Assembly: GCF_900115955.1 (NCBI RefSeq)
Contig: NZ_FOYL01000001.1
Location: 62,001 to 126,000, forward strand
Direction of reading: 5' to 3'
Source of the DNA: Lentzea waywayandensis
GTDB taxonomy: Bacteria; Actinomycetota; Actinomycetes; Mycobacteriales; Pseudonocardiaceae
DNA: 64,000 nucleotides
Below, piece by piece: positions 51,217-59,919 of the stretch. The position numbers were made by a program, and so were the translations under genes. Under the pieces are notes generated by a model. It did no database searches, was not told where the DNA came from, and saw only the letters and a list, made by a program, of their open reading frames with translations. Numbering within the stretch: position 1 is the stretch's first letter; every line of letters begins with the position of its first letter.

Positions 51217-52281
51217 TCACACCCCGAGAACGGCCCTCGCCAGCGCCGTGCCCTCGACCCGAGCGGCGATCTTCGCGAACGCGGTGTCCCGCGAGGTCGA
51301 CGTGTCGTCGGCGAACGGGGAGAAGCCGCAGTCGTCGCACGTGCCGAGCCGGTCGGCGGGGATGAACTCGGCCGCCTCCAGCACGCGGTCACGCACCTCC
51401 TCCGGGGTCTCCACGCGGGGGTCGATGGGGTCGATCACGCCGACGAACACCTGCGCGCCGGCGGGCGCGTGCTCGCGGATGATCTGCAGGACCCGCCGCC
51501 GGTCCGGTTCGCTGGCTAGTTGGAGGTAGAAGCGGCCCGCGTGCAGGCCGAACAGGTCGGGCAGCAGTTCGGCGTAGTCGACGTCGAGGCTGTGGGTCGA
51601 GTCCTGGTCGCCGCCGGGGCAGGTGTGGACGCCGATGCGCTCGCGCTCCTGTGCGGAGAATCGGTCCAGCACCTGGTTGTTGAGGTCGACGAACGACCGC
51701 AGCAAGCCGCGGCTCGGGTCGAGCTTGAGCGACAGCCTGCCCTCGGTGAAGTCGAGCTGCACCGAGGCCGCGCCCGCGTCGAGGCACCGGCGGATGTCCG
51801 CCTCGCTCTGGTCCACGAGATCGGCGATGAACTGCTCGCGCGGGTAGTCCGCCAGCCCGTCCGAGGGGTACAGCAGGCTCAGCGCGGACGGCGCGATCAC
51901 GGCCTGCTTGACCGGCAGGGCGGTGTGCCTGCCCGCTTCCTGGAAATACTTCTCGGCGAACGACGCGTACCGGAACGGTCCGCCCGTCAGCACCGGCAAC
52001 TGGCGGGAATGCCCATCGGCGAACGGAATGACGGCGCCATCGGAACCGAGTGATGTGGCCCCGTCGAGCGGATAGGTGGCGAAACTCGACTTGGTCTGTT
52101 CGCCGTCGGTGACAACGGGCGAGCCGGTGTGCTCGAACCGGGTGAGGGTGTCGGCGAGCGCCCTTTCGGTCACCGCGTCCAGTTCCGCCTGGCCGAGCCG
52201 GCCGGCGGCGAACTCGGACAACGCCCCGATGAGCTCGGCGGGACGGGGAATGCTTCCGATCGGCTCGGTTGGAATAGTCAA
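51217..52281 (-). CDS. Cobalamin-independent methionine synthase (MetE) C-terminal-domain-like protein
   Basis: 354 aa from an apparent TTG at 52281; the frame has no nearby ATG and family members start with IPTEPIGSIPRP. Zinc ligands are visible in GVHTCPGGDQDST (His and Cys) and CDDCGFSPFADD. It corresponds to the catalytic half of MetE only. Stand-alone members include core MetE forms and epoxyalkane:CoM transferase-like or archaeal-type methyltransferases. It probably transfers a methyl or alkyl group to a thiol. It is the last gene of a minus-strand series with two membrane proteins, but a 129-bp gap separates it from them. Confidence 0.83.
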   Translation of the reverse strand: MTIPTEPIGSIPRPAELIGALSEFAAGRLGQAELDAVTERALADTLTRFEHTGSPVVTDGEQTKSSFATYPLDGATSLGSDGAVIPFADGHSRQLPVLTGGPFRYASFAEKYFQEAGRHTALPVKQAVIAPSALSLLYPSDGLADYPREQFIADLVDQSEADIRRCLDAGAASVQLDFTEGRLSLKLDPSRGLLRSFVDLNNQVLDRFSAQERERIGVHTCPGGDQDSTHSLDVDYAELLPDLFGLHAGRFYLQLASEPDRRRVLQIIREHAPAGAQVFVGVIDPIDPRVETPEEVRDRVLEAAEFIPADRLGTCDDCGFSPFADDTSTSRDTAFAKIAARVEGTALARAVLGV

Positions 52282-52410
52282 GACTCCCCCTGAGAGAACG
52301 ACGCGCCGGGCAATTCGGAAATTTCGACCGAAGTTAGCAGCGCGATCATGGAAAAGCATCGGTGCGCGATGGTGTCCACTCGGGTGGAGGAGCAAACTGC
52401 CGGTCGGTGA

Positions 52411-52935
52411 CTACTGCCAGCCACCGGCGGAGGCGACTTTCGCGGTGATGGCGACCACCGCCAGCGCGAGCGTTCCGGCCGTCACCCGCAGCGCGATCCT
52501 GCCCGGCCGTGACCGCGGCACGCAGAAGGTCAGCCAGGACACGGCGGTCAGTGCGGCGGTGAAAGCGCCGGGCAGGTCGGCCGGTACGCGGAGCAGTCCG
52601 GTCACGGTGGAGGCGGCCACGAGCCACGGCGCGACCACTGCCACCCGAACGAGGAGGTGCGGTGCTCGCCACCAGATGACGAACGGCACGATGTCCGCGG
52701 CGAGCAGGAGCACGGTCGCCTGCGGCGGCAGCCCGAACGCGGGAACGACCAGCATGGCCACCAGGAACGCCGTGGTGGACGCTCCGGTCACCAGGAGCGC
52801 GTCCGCCCGGCGCGGCGGTGGCGTGGTGATCCGCATCAGCGCGAAGCCCGCCACCGCCGGAACCGAGAAGTAGAGCATCAGGTAGAGCAACACCGGCCCG
52901 GCGAGCACGGGCACCGTCGAGCCGTGGTCGTGCAT
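52411..52935 (-). CDS. Multi-pass membrane protein of unknown function
   Basis: 174 aa with about five hydrophobic helices (LAGPVLLYLMLYFSVPAVAG, ALLVTGASTTAFLVAMLVVPAFG, ATVLLLAADIVPFVIWW, VAVVAPWLVAASTVTGLL, IALRVTAGTLALAVVAI). I recognise no family. Its start lies one base after the stop of the neighbouring histidine-rich membrane protein, so the two are probably made together and may form a complex. Confidence 0.75.
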   Translation of the reverse strand: MHDHGSTVPVLAGPVLLYLMLYFSVPAVAGFALMRITTPPPRRADALLVTGASTTAFLVAMLVVPAFGLPPQATVLLLAADIVPFVIWWRAPHLLVRVAVVAPWLVAASTVTGLLRVPADLPGAFTAALTAVSWLTFCVPRSRPGRIALRVTAGTLALAVVAITAKVASAGGWQ

Positions 52936-52936
52936 C

Positions 52937-53488
52937 TCAGGCCGGGCCGGCCGCGCAGGTGCAGCGCATCTCGGCCCGGTCCTCCCGCGAGGGACGCAGG
53001 TGGAAGTAGACGGCGACCACCATCGGGACGAACACGATCAGGTTGTAGAACAGGTGCAGCTCGACGCGCGGCAGCACCAGTTGCAGGATGCTGACCGGCT
53101 GCGGGTACCCGAGCAGGTTACGGCCGGTGATCGCCTGCAGGAGCAGGAGCAGATGCTCGAAGTGGTGCCAGAACTGGATCCACAACGCGATTTTCCACCA
53201 TTTCTTCGCCCGCCCGGCGAATCCGGGCGCCAGTGCGAAGAAGCCCACGAGCATGATGACGGCGTAGCCGTAGTGCATCCATTCCGACGTCACCAGCCAC
53301 GGGATCCAGAGACCGAGCACACCACCGGCCTGCGGGCGTGGCCAGCCGAGCACGAATACCTGTATCGCCTGCACGATGTGTTCCGCCCAGTGCGCGAGCA
53401 CCACGAACATGAAGAGGTTGAGCGCGAGCCGATGCCAGCGTTCGTTGAGTGAACCAGGCGCAGACCACGCCCCGGCATGAGTAGTCAT
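52937..53488 (-). CDS. Histidine-rich multi-pass membrane protein of unknown function
   Basis: 183 aa with four or five hydrophobic segments. Histidines and acids recur on predicted membrane helices: VVLAHWAEHIVQAIQVF, SEWMHYGYAVIM, WIQFWHHFEHLLLLLQ and RVELHLFYNLIVFVP. That arrangement suggests a metal or heme site within the membrane, but it matches no family I can name. The C-terminus ends in CTCAAGPA. It is co-directional and nearly contiguous with the membrane protein downstream. Confidence 0.75.
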   Translation of the reverse strand: MTTHAGAWSAPGSLNERWHRLALNLFMFVVLAHWAEHIVQAIQVFVLGWPRPQAGGVLGLWIPWLVTSEWMHYGYAVIMLVGFFALAPGFAGRAKKWWKIALWIQFWHHFEHLLLLLQAITGRNLLGYPQPVSILQLVLPRVELHLFYNLIVFVPMVVAVYFHLRPSREDRAEMRCTCAAGPA

Positions 53489-53571
53489 GTGTCAGCTCCG
53501 TCCGGGAAGCCAAGAGTGGGCCGGACGTTACCGACAGGGCGGAACTCGCCCCTTCTCCCAGATTGCGCGGA

Positions 53572-54225
53572 TCAGTTCAGCCCCAGCATGAGAATGCAGC
53601 GGCGCACCGACTCGGCTTTGCCCTTGATGCGCACGTCTCCGGTCGCGATCGCCTCGAACGGCGACAACATCCGGGCACCGACCCTCACGAACGTGTCGGC
53701 GTCGCATTCGACGGTCAGGTCGGGCCGCTCGGCATGACCGCGGCCGAACGCGACGGCGCCGCCGCTCACCTCGATCACGAACGGTTCGTCGCCGACCTGG
53801 AACTCGTAGACCTCGTCGACGTCCGGGATCGCGGACTCGACGATCATCGACTGGACCGCGAGGAAACCCCACTCCGCCCTGACCGCACCGGAACGGTCCT
53901 CCTCGCGGAGGAAACCCAGCCCCCAGTTCGCCATCGCCAGCACCGGCTCGCGAAGCTCCTCGCCGAGGTCCGTCAGGTGGTACTGCCGCGCCCGTCCGTC
54001 GCCCTCCACGGACGACTGCTCGATGACGCCGTGCTCCGCCAGCGTGCGCAGGCGGTCCGACAGGAGGTTCGGCCCGGCGCCGGGCAGGTTGTCGGCCAGC
54101 TCGGTGAAGCGGGCGGGGCCGATCAGGAGCTCGCGCAGCACCAGCAGCGTCCAGCGCTCGCCGATGACGTTCAGCGCGGCGGCAAGCCCGCAGAACTGGC
54201 CGTAGTCACGTTTCGCCGAAGCCAT
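53572..54225 (-). CDS. HxlR-family transcriptional regulator with C-terminal SCP2-like domain
   Basis: 217 aa from ATG 54225. The winged helix is GLAAALNVIGERWTLLVLRELLIGPARFTELADNLPGAGPNLLSDRLRTLAEHGVI, typical of HxlR. The C-terminal part (VGDEPFVIEVSGGAVAFGRG...LTVECDADTFVRVGARMLSPFEAIATGDVRIKG) is a sterol-carrier-like domain, a common fusion in actinomycetes that may bind a hydrophobic ligand. It lies between the P450/ABC1 operon and the membrane-protein pair and is a candidate regulator of one or both. Confidence 0.88.
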   Translation of the reverse strand: MASAKRDYGQFCGLAAALNVIGERWTLLVLRELLIGPARFTELADNLPGAGPNLLSDRLRTLAEHGVIEQSSVEGDGRARQYHLTDLGEELREPVLAMANWGLGFLREEDRSGAVRAEWGFLAVQSMIVESAIPDVDEVYEFQVGDEPFVIEVSGGAVAFGRGHAERPDLTVECDADTFVRVGARMLSPFEAIATGDVRIKGKAESVRRCILMLGLN

Positions 54226-54288
54226 CCCACCGCCCAACTCGCTATCAATTCTAACACCGAGTTGAACGGTCCACAGCGGACCCGCCGT

Positions 54289-55482
54289 TCAGGTCATCAT
54301 GCCGCGCAACACGAACGGCAGCGCCTCCGTCTGGAAGTCGACGTCCGCGCACACCTCCCGCAACGTGCCCTCCAGCACGACGAGCGACAGGATCGGGAAC
54401 ACGAAAGCCGGATCCGCGGCGAGCCCGTGCTCGCGCTGGAGCGCGAAGAGCCGGACGGTGAACGGCACCAGGTCGAAGTCCGCGACCGAGTCGCGCGTCG
54501 CGGACTCGACGAGCCGGATCATCTCGGTGCGGAACCCCTCGGGGTCCGACCGCGCGGTGGCGGTGGCCGTGGCCAGCACGACGTCCGCGCAGGCGGCGCC
54601 GTCGCCACGGGTCATCCGGTAGAAGAAGCCGACGAACGCCCGTCGGCCTGGCTCGCTCATCCGGCGGCAGAAGCCCGCGTCGACGATCACCGCCGAGCCG
54701 TCCGGCATCGGGTACAGGTTGCCGGGATGCAGGTCGCAGTGGACGAGTCCGTCCAGGAAGATCATCTGATAGACGGCGCGCAGTGCGGTGAGCGTCGCGA
54801 CGCGCTTCGCCTCCGAGGACACCGTCCCGTCACGCAACCCCGGCAGGTGCTCCATGACGAGCACACCCGGCCCGCAGTACTCCTCGATCACCTCCGGCAC
54901 CCGGACGCCGGGCACGGCGACGAGGTTCGCGCCCAGTTCCCGAAGCGCCGCGGCCTCGGCGTCGAAGTCGAGCTGCTGGCGCACCGCGTCCGCGACCTCG
55001 CCGACGACGTCCACCACGGGCATCCCGCCCAGCAGCCGCAACGACTCCGCGAGCCGCGCCACCGAGCCGAGCAGCGCGAGATCGCGCGCGACGACCCGGC
55101 CGATGCCCGGCCGGCGGACCTTGATCGCGACGTGGCGGCCGTCCCGCAGCTCGCCCCGGTAGACGCACGCGATGCTGCCGGCCGCAGCGGGCGTCACGCC
55201 GACGAGGTCGGCGCGCAACCGGGAGGGAAACCGCTGCCGTGCCTCGGAAACCGGCACCGAGGGCAGGTCGTCGTACACGCGGGCCAGCGCACGGCACACC
55301 TCCAGCGGCACGACGTCCACCCGTGTGCCGAGCAGCTGCGCCACCTTGAGGAACGTCGGCCCGAGACGTACGACGGCGTCCGTCAGCAGGTCCGCCCGCC
55401 TGCGCGAGAACACCGCCCGGACACCGGTGCCCGCCAACACCACCAGGACCTCGAAGGCCCTCAGGACGACCGCCGCGCGCAC
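54289..55482 (-). CDS. ABC1/UbiB-family atypical kinase
   Basis: 397 aa from GTG, 4 bp after the stop of the gene before it. ABC1 motifs are present with changes. The KxGQ motif reads LGPTFLKVAQLLGTR, the alanine-rich loop is AAAGSIACVYRGEL, the lysine is in VAIKVRRPG, the catalytic loop is HCDLHPGNLY, and the metal-binding motif is IVDAGF rather than DFG. The C-terminal membrane anchor of UbiB is not obvious. ABC1 proteins support lipid, quinone or terpenoid metabolism. Its tight linkage to a P450 and an unknown protein suggests a small biosynthetic operon. Confidence 0.87.
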   Translation of the reverse strand: MRAAVVLRAFEVLVVLAGTGVRAVFSRRRADLLTDAVVRLGPTFLKVAQLLGTRVDVVPLEVCRALARVYDDLPSVPVSEARQRFPSRLRADLVGVTPAAAGSIACVYRGELRDGRHVAIKVRRPGIGRVVARDLALLGSVARLAESLRLLGGMPVVDVVGEVADAVRQQLDFDAEAAALRELGANLVAVPGVRVPEVIEEYCGPGVLVMEHLPGLRDGTVSSEAKRVATLTALRAVYQMIFLDGLVHCDLHPGNLYPMPDGSAVIVDAGFCRRMSEPGRRAFVGFFYRMTRGDGAACADVVLATATATARSDPEGFRTEMIRLVESATRDSVADFDLVPFTVRLFALQREHGLAADPAFVFPILSLVVLEGTLREVCADVDFQTEALPFVLRGMMT

Positions 55483-55486
55483 AGGA

Positions 55487-56095
55487 TCAGTCCGTCGGAA
55501 CGTCGATCTCGTGCGTGACGTGGCTGCCGCACACGCTCGTCGACGCCAGCGCGAGCCGTGGCTTCGCGGAGCCGGCCTCGGTGGCGTACAGGCCGCCCTC
55601 CAGTTCCGTCACGTCGTAGAACGTCGTCGGCGTGCGGGACAGGAAGGTGTTGCCCACAGGCGGGAACGTGGTGATCGCCTTGGCCTCCATGACCAGCGGG
55701 TCGAGGTTCAGGTACAGGTGCCCGCGCAGGCTGATGATCAGGTACTGCTCGAAGACGACGTCCGCTGGCAGCAGCGCCTCCGCTCCCCCCGGACGCAGCC
55801 CGGTGAGGATCCCGAGGTTGGGGCGGGCGGGGTTCTGCTGGATCAGCAGCCCCGTCTCGTTGGAGTGAAAGTGCGTCATCAGCCGGGTGACGGCGATCTG
55901 CGGCCGTCCGTCGGGCAGGACGGTGAACTCCTGGGCGCTGCGCACCGCGCTCAGGCCCTTGACGTCCGCGCAGTCCAGCGTCTCGCCGTCGGAGAAGAGC
56001 ACGGTGAGCTGACCTCGGATGCTGAGTCCCACGTGGTGCTGGCTGTTCGGCACGACCAGCGGATCGGAGCGGTCGGGCGCGGCGTCGACGGTCAT
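55487..56095 (-). CDS. Unrecognised protein in the P450/ABC1 operon
   Basis: 202 aa, cytosolic in character: no signal peptide and no membrane helix. It looks beta-rich (HHVGLSIRGQLTVLFSDGETLDCADVKGL, FEQYLIISLRGHLYLNLDPLVM, LALASTSVCGSHVTHEIDVP) and contains several histidines (THFHSNE). I cannot place it in a family. Its ATG overlaps the P450 stop, and its own stop is 4 bp before the ABC1 kinase start, so it is surely part of the same unit. A substrate-binding or scaffold role for the P450 is possible. Confidence 0.78.
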   Translation of the reverse strand: MTVDAAPDRSDPLVVPNSQHHVGLSIRGQLTVLFSDGETLDCADVKGLSAVRSAQEFTVLPDGRPQIAVTRLMTHFHSNETGLLIQQNPARPNLGILTGLRPGGAEALLPADVVFEQYLIISLRGHLYLNLDPLVMEAKAITTFPPVGNTFLSRTPTTFYDVTELEGGLYATEAGSAKPRLALASTSVCGSHVTHEIDVPTD

Positions 56096-57309
56096 GGTGT
56101 GCTCCTGGAGTTCTGCGCCGTGAAGGCGATCGGGAGCGTCAGCACGCCGCGGAACATCGTGCTGCGCTGGTACTGGAGTTCTTCGGGGTTCCTCGTCAGG
56201 GCCCAGCCGGGCAACCTCACCAGGGCGCGGAACACCGCGGCGAGCTCGAGCCGCGCGAGCACCGCGCCGACGCAGTGCCGCATCCCGCTGCCGAACGACA
56301 GCGGATGCACCCCGGTCCTGGTGACGTCGAACCGATCCGGTTCGGCGAACCGCTCCGGGTCCCGGTTCGCGGCGCCCATGAGCGCGACCACGAGCTCGCC
56401 GCGCCGCAACGTTCTTCCTCGTAGTTCAAGGTCGTCCACGAGCTGCCGGCTGTTGGACTGGACGGACGAGTCGAAGCGCAGCATCTCCTCCACCGCGTCC
56501 GGAATCAGGTCCGGCAGTGCGCGCAACAGGCTGAGCTGGGCGGGATGCCGCGCCAGCGCCAGCACCCCGTTGCCGATCTGGTTGGTCACGGTCTCGTGTC
56601 CCGCGAAGATCAGCGTGACCACCATGGCGATCACCTCCTCGCGGCTGGCGGAGCCGTCCGCGCACAGGATGCCGAGCAGGTCGCCGGAACTCCGGCTCAC
56701 CCGGATCAGGTCCGTCAGGTAGTCGGTCAGCTCGGTCATCGCGGCCTGGCCGTCGGCGATCTCTCCCTGCCCGGCCGCGAGGTCGAGGGTGGGTCCGATG
56801 CGCAACGACCACGCGCGGATGAGGTCCCTGTCCTTCGCGGGAAGACCGAGCACGGCCGAGATCACGCCCAGTGCCAACGGATACGCGACGTCGTTGATGA
56901 CGTCGAGCTCCCCCGCGGACGGGTCGACCAGCTCGTCGACGAGCCGGTCGATCCGCGGCACCAGTGACCGGAGCGCGCGGGGCGCGAACGCGGGCATGAT
57001 GAGCGACCGCAACCGGCTGTGGTCCGGTTCGTCCTGGAAAAGCAGCGTCCTGCTCAGGATGCCGCTCAGCGGACCAGGCCCGACGAGCTGTGACCAGAAG
57101 TCCCGGATTCCTTGCCGCACAAGGCGGTCCTCACCGAGAACAGCTCGCACGTCGTCGTAGCGCGACACGAACCAGATGCCGTTCACGCCGCGGTGGACGG
57201 GGTCGTTCCGCAGCAGCCAGTGGTAGTAGGGGTACGGATCGCGCTGGACCTCGGGGGCCGAGGGATCGAAGCACGCGACCGGGATCGGATGTCCAGCGAG
57301 CTGGGTCAT
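56092..57309 (-). CDS. Cytochrome P450
   Basis: 405 aa, typical of a soluble actinomycete P450. The I-helix oxygen-activation motif is IFAGHETVTN, the K-helix ExxR is EEMLRF, and the heme-binding loop is FGSGMRHCVGAVLAR with the axial cysteine. It needs separate ferredoxin and reductase partners, none of which is adjacent. It is the first gene of an operon with an unrecognised protein and an ABC1 kinase. A fair sigma-70-like promoter lies upstream (57339-57366). The substrate is not predictable, though the neighbours favour a lipid or terpenoid. Confidence 0.93.
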   Translation of the reverse strand: MTQLAGHPIPVACFDPSAPEVQRDPYPYYHWLLRNDPVHRGVNGIWFVSRYDDVRAVLGEDRLVRQGIRDFWSQLVGPGPLSGILSRTLLFQDEPDHSRLRSLIMPAFAPRALRSLVPRIDRLVDELVDPSAGELDVINDVAYPLALGVISAVLGLPAKDRDLIRAWSLRIGPTLDLAAGQGEIADGQAAMTELTDYLTDLIRVSRSSGDLLGILCADGSASREEVIAMVVTLIFAGHETVTNQIGNGVLALARHPAQLSLLRALPDLIPDAVEEMLRFDSSVQSNSRQLVDDLELRGRTLRRGELVVALMGAANRDPERFAEPDRFDVTRTGVHPLSFGSGMRHCVGAVLARLELAAVFRALVRLPGWALTRNPEELQYQRSTMFRGVLTLPIAFTAQNSRSTP

Positions 57310-57338
57310 CGCGAACTCCTCTGTCCGGAGGACGCAAG

Positions 57339-57366
57339 ATTACTTATTTTTCATATACTGAGTCAA
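57339..57366 (-). promoter_or_regulatory. Probable promoter of the P450 operon
   Basis: On the minus strand a TTGACT -35 (57366-57361) and an AGTAAT -10 (57344-57339) are 16 bases apart in an unusually AT-rich patch. Transcription would start about 20-25 bp before the P450 ATG. The surrounding tatatgaaaaataagt stretch could also serve the HxlR regulator. Confidence 0.5.
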
Positions 57367-57445
57367 CGAGAGGGCGTTCTCATGGCCAGCTCTTTCCTTG
57401 TCTCACTTCAATCAGCGATAGTGATCTTGCGGAACGGAGACCCCG

Positions 57446-57835
57446 ATGTCGCTTCAACGCGGCGCGCTGGCGTGGTTCGAGATCCACGTTCGTGACGTCA
57501 CCAGAGCAGCGGAGTTCTACGGCACGGTTTTCGGGTGGACGTTCGACCCGCTCGGCGACGCCGACGACAGCCTCGACGGCTACCTCGTCATCAAGACGGC
57601 GGACGGTGAGAGCGGCAACGGCGGCATCGCCCGCACGGCCACGCCGGACGAGGCCGTCGGCCGTGAGTCGAGCGTGTTGTACCTGCACGTGGACGACATC
57701 CCGAAGACCGTCGAGGTGGCGCTCACGGCCGGCGCCACGCTGCACCGCCCGCTCATGAACATCGGTGGCGCACACGGGTTGTGCGCCGTCATCCGCGATC
57801 CGGACGGCAACCACGTGGGCCTCTGGTCGTCGTGA
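57446..57835 (+). CDS. VOC-family (glyoxalase/bleomycin-resistance-like) protein
   Basis: 129 aa. Two beta-alpha-beta-beta-beta units are visible: LAWFEIHVRDVTRAAEFYGTVFGWTFDP, then VLYLHVDDIPKTVEVALTAGATL and a terminal VIRDPDGNHVGLWSS. Such single-domain VOC proteins dimerise and bind a divalent metal. They include dioxygenases, glyoxalases and drug-binding resistance proteins, and the specific role is not readable. It is divergent from the P450 operon and ends at a strong bidirectional terminator. Confidence 0.88.
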   Translation: MSLQRGALAWFEIHVRDVTRAAEFYGTVFGWTFDPLGDADDSLDGYLVIKTADGESGNGGIARTATPDEAVGRESSVLYLHVDDIPKTVEVALTAGATLHRPLMNIGGAHGLCAVIRDPDGNHVGLWSS

Positions 57836-57848
57836 CGCGCACGAGAAC

Positions 57849-57893
57849 GAGGGGGTTCTCCGCCGGGTGACCACACCGGCGGGGAACCCCCTC
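57849..57893. terminator. Long bipartite hairpin between convergent genes
   Basis: GAGGGGGTTC (57849-57858) pairs with GAACCCCCTC (57884-57893). Inside, CGCCGG and CCGGCG form a second stem with small side bulges. It lies between the VOC gene (plus) and the FG-GAP lipoprotein gene (minus) and would end transcripts from both sides. Confidence 0.85.
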
Positions 57894-57951
57894 TGGCACG
57901 GCGGTCGCTGCCAGGCCCTGGGCGAGGGGGGAACGAGAGCCCGGGCCGGCG

Positions 57952-59172
57952 TCAGCCGCCGGTGGTGTTGAGCAGCACCGAGACCGTGTCCGCGAGCGAG
58001 TCCGCGGTCGCGAAGTCGGCCTTGCCGTCGCCGTTGAAGTCGGTGACCACGATCGCGGGCGCGCCGGCGCCGACCTTGATGCTGACGGGGGCGGCGAACC
58101 CGCCCTTGCCGTCACCGTGCAGCAGGCTCACGTCGTCGGAGTCGAAGTTGGGGGCGACGATGTCGGCGAAACCATCGCCGTTGAAGTCGCCGACACCCGT
58201 GTCGGACGGGTGCTCACCCGAGCCGAGCACGACCGGGCCGCCGAAGCCGCCCTTGCCGTCGCCGAACAGCACGGCGATCTGGTCCACCTCGTAGAGGGCG
58301 CTGACGACGTCGAGCGCGCCGTCGCTGTTGAAGTCGGCGAGCGCGGCACCGGCCGAGGTGTCGCCCGCCGGGAAGGCGGTGGGCGGGCCGAACCGGCCGC
58401 CACCGTCGCCCTTGAGCACGGTGACGTCGCCGGAGTTGTAGTTCGACACCGCGAGGTCGAGCTTCCCGTTGCCGTCGAGGTCCGCGACCGACAGTCGCAG
58501 CGCGCCGTCTCCCGCCGGGTGGTGGGCCGGTGCGGCGAACGCGCCCTTGCCGTCGCCGAGCATCACGGTCACGTCGTCGCCGTTGAGGTTGGGCGTCACG
58601 ACGTCGGGGAAGCTGTCGCCGTTGAGGTCCCGTGCCACGGCACGGGCCGGTCCGTCGCCCGCCGGGAAGGTGGCCGGCTGAGCGAACTTGCCGGCGCCGT
58701 CGCCGAGGTACAGCGACAGGTCGTCGGACCCGAGGTTCGCGGCGACGAGGTCCTCGTGGCCGTCGGAGTTGAAGTCGCCGGCCGCGAGACCGTTCGGGGT
58801 GCGCCCGGCGGGCAGGATCAGCGGCGGCGCGTAGCCGCCCTTGCCGTCGGCGATCAGCACGGCCACGTCGTTGGAGTTGTAGTTGGGCGTCGCCAGGTCC
58901 AGGGCGCCGTCGCCGTTGAGGTCGGCCGCCAGGATGTCGGCCGAGGCGTCGCCCGCCTTGAACGCCACAGCCGCCGCGAACGACGCCTGCGGGGCGGGCA
59001 GCGGCACCGGGGACGGGGTGCCGGCGGGCGGCACGGTCGCCGTCGGCCGCGCGCCGGACGACGCCGTGCCCGGCGGCGAGTTCGGTTCGGACTTCGTGGT
59101 GCAACCGGCGACCAGCAGCACCGCCACCAGAGATCCGGCCACTTTTCGGGAAACGCGCATTGCGGCGCCCAT
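57952..59172 (-). CDS. FG-GAP/VCBS-repeat lipoprotein, copy 1
   Basis: 406 aa from the ATG at 59172 with a gaggag site. The signal peptide ends in lipobox VAGC. A proline/threonine-rich spacer is followed by about seven beta-propeller blades of roughly 46 residues, each with a calcium-binding DxNxDGxxDL core (DLNGDGALDLATPNYNSND, DFNSDGHEDLVAANLGSDD and so on). It would be a lipid-anchored extracellular beta-propeller, probably stabilised by calcium and used for binding rather than catalysis. A paralogue lies at 62255-63433, on the far side of the ABC exporter. Confidence 0.88.
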   Translation of the reverse strand: MGAAMRVSRKVAGSLVAVLLVAGCTTKSEPNSPPGTASSGARPTATVPPAGTPSPVPLPAPQASFAAAVAFKAGDASADILAADLNGDGALDLATPNYNSNDVAVLIADGKGGYAPPLILPAGRTPNGLAAGDFNSDGHEDLVAANLGSDDLSLYLGDGAGKFAQPATFPAGDGPARAVARDLNGDSFPDVVTPNLNGDDVTVMLGDGKGAFAAPAHHPAGDGALRLSVADLDGNGKLDLAVSNYNSGDVTVLKGDGGGRFGPPTAFPAGDTSAGAALADFNSDGALDVVSALYEVDQIAVLFGDGKGGFGGPVVLGSGEHPSDTGVGDFNGDGFADIVAPNFDSDDVSLLHGDGKGGFAAPVSIKVGAGAPAIVVTDFNGDGKADFATADSLADTVSVLLNTTGG

Positions 59173-59352
59173 GTGCTTCTCCTCGCACTCGATCGGCTGC
59201 GCTTTCCAGTGTCGGCCGCAGCGTCGCCACCAGGCTTTTCATCGCTTGCCCAATCACAGAGTGCGCGAGATGCACATTCAGCACACTGGAAGAAGAAAGA
59301 GTTCGCGGGGCGCCGTAGAACGGGTCGTACACCTGCCTGGAAACGGGGAGAG

Positions 59353-59865
59353 ATGAGCGAAATCGAATCATTCGGACGAAAGCTCGGCGATTTTACGCAC
59401 GGCCTGCTCGCGGGCCGGGACGGAGAAGGCGGCGTGACGAACGAACTCCGCAACGAAGAGACGCTGCGCGCGCTCTACCAGAAGTTCAACGACAACGACC
59501 TCGACGCGGCGAGCGCGCTGCTCACCGACGACTACGAGGGCATCGACGTGCCGTCGGGCGAGGTCGTGCGCGGCCCGGCCGGCTGGAAGCGGCGGCAGAC
59601 GGCGAACCGGATCCCGCTGCCCGACGCGCGGACGACGATCCAGTCCCTGGTGGTCAAGGGGGACTTCGCGGTCGCGGAGGTGGTCAACGAGGGCACGCAC
59701 ACGGCGCCGTTCCCGTTGCCCGGTGGCGGAGAGCACCCGCCGACGGGCAACCGGATCCGCGGACTGAGCTGCGAGCTCTACGAGTTCCGCGACGGCAGGA
59801 TCGCCAAAGGCACGCTCTACTACGACTTCCTGACCGTGGCGACCCAGCTCGGCCTGAAGTTCTGA
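59353..59865 (+). CDS. SnoaL-like (NTF2-fold) protein
   Basis: 170 aa from the ATG at 59353 with a ggggag site; a GTG 27 codons later would give the more usual SnoaL length. The NTF2-like core is NEETLRALYQKFNDNDLDAASALLTDDYEGIDVPSGE, then a W near GPAGWKRRQTAN and the strand GLSCELYEFRDGRIAKGTLYYDFLTVATQLGL. SnoaL-like proteins include polyketide cyclases and many small isomerases, and no PKS is present here. It ends at a strong terminator facing the ABC permease gene. Confidence 0.85.
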   Translation: MSEIESFGRKLGDFTHGLLAGRDGEGGVTNELRNEETLRALYQKFNDNDLDAASALLTDDYEGIDVPSGEVVRGPAGWKRRQTANRIPLPDARTTIQSLVVKGDFAVAEVVNEGTHTAPFPLPGGGEHPPTGNRIRGLSCELYEFRDGRIAKGTLYYDFLTVATQLGLKF

Positions 59866-59875
59866 CCACAGCACA

Positions 59876-59906
59876 CCGCGCGCACGGAACGAATCCGTGC
59901 GCGCGG
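59876..59906. terminator. Perfect 13-bp hairpin between SnoaL-like and ABC permease genes
   Basis: CCGCGCGCACGGA (59876-59888) pairs with TCCGTGCGCGCGG (59894-59906) across a five-base loop. It sits in the convergent gap after the SnoaL-like stop (59865) and before the permease stop (59920), so it can end both transcripts. Confidence 0.9.
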
Positions 59907-59919
59907 AGGGCTGGAACCG

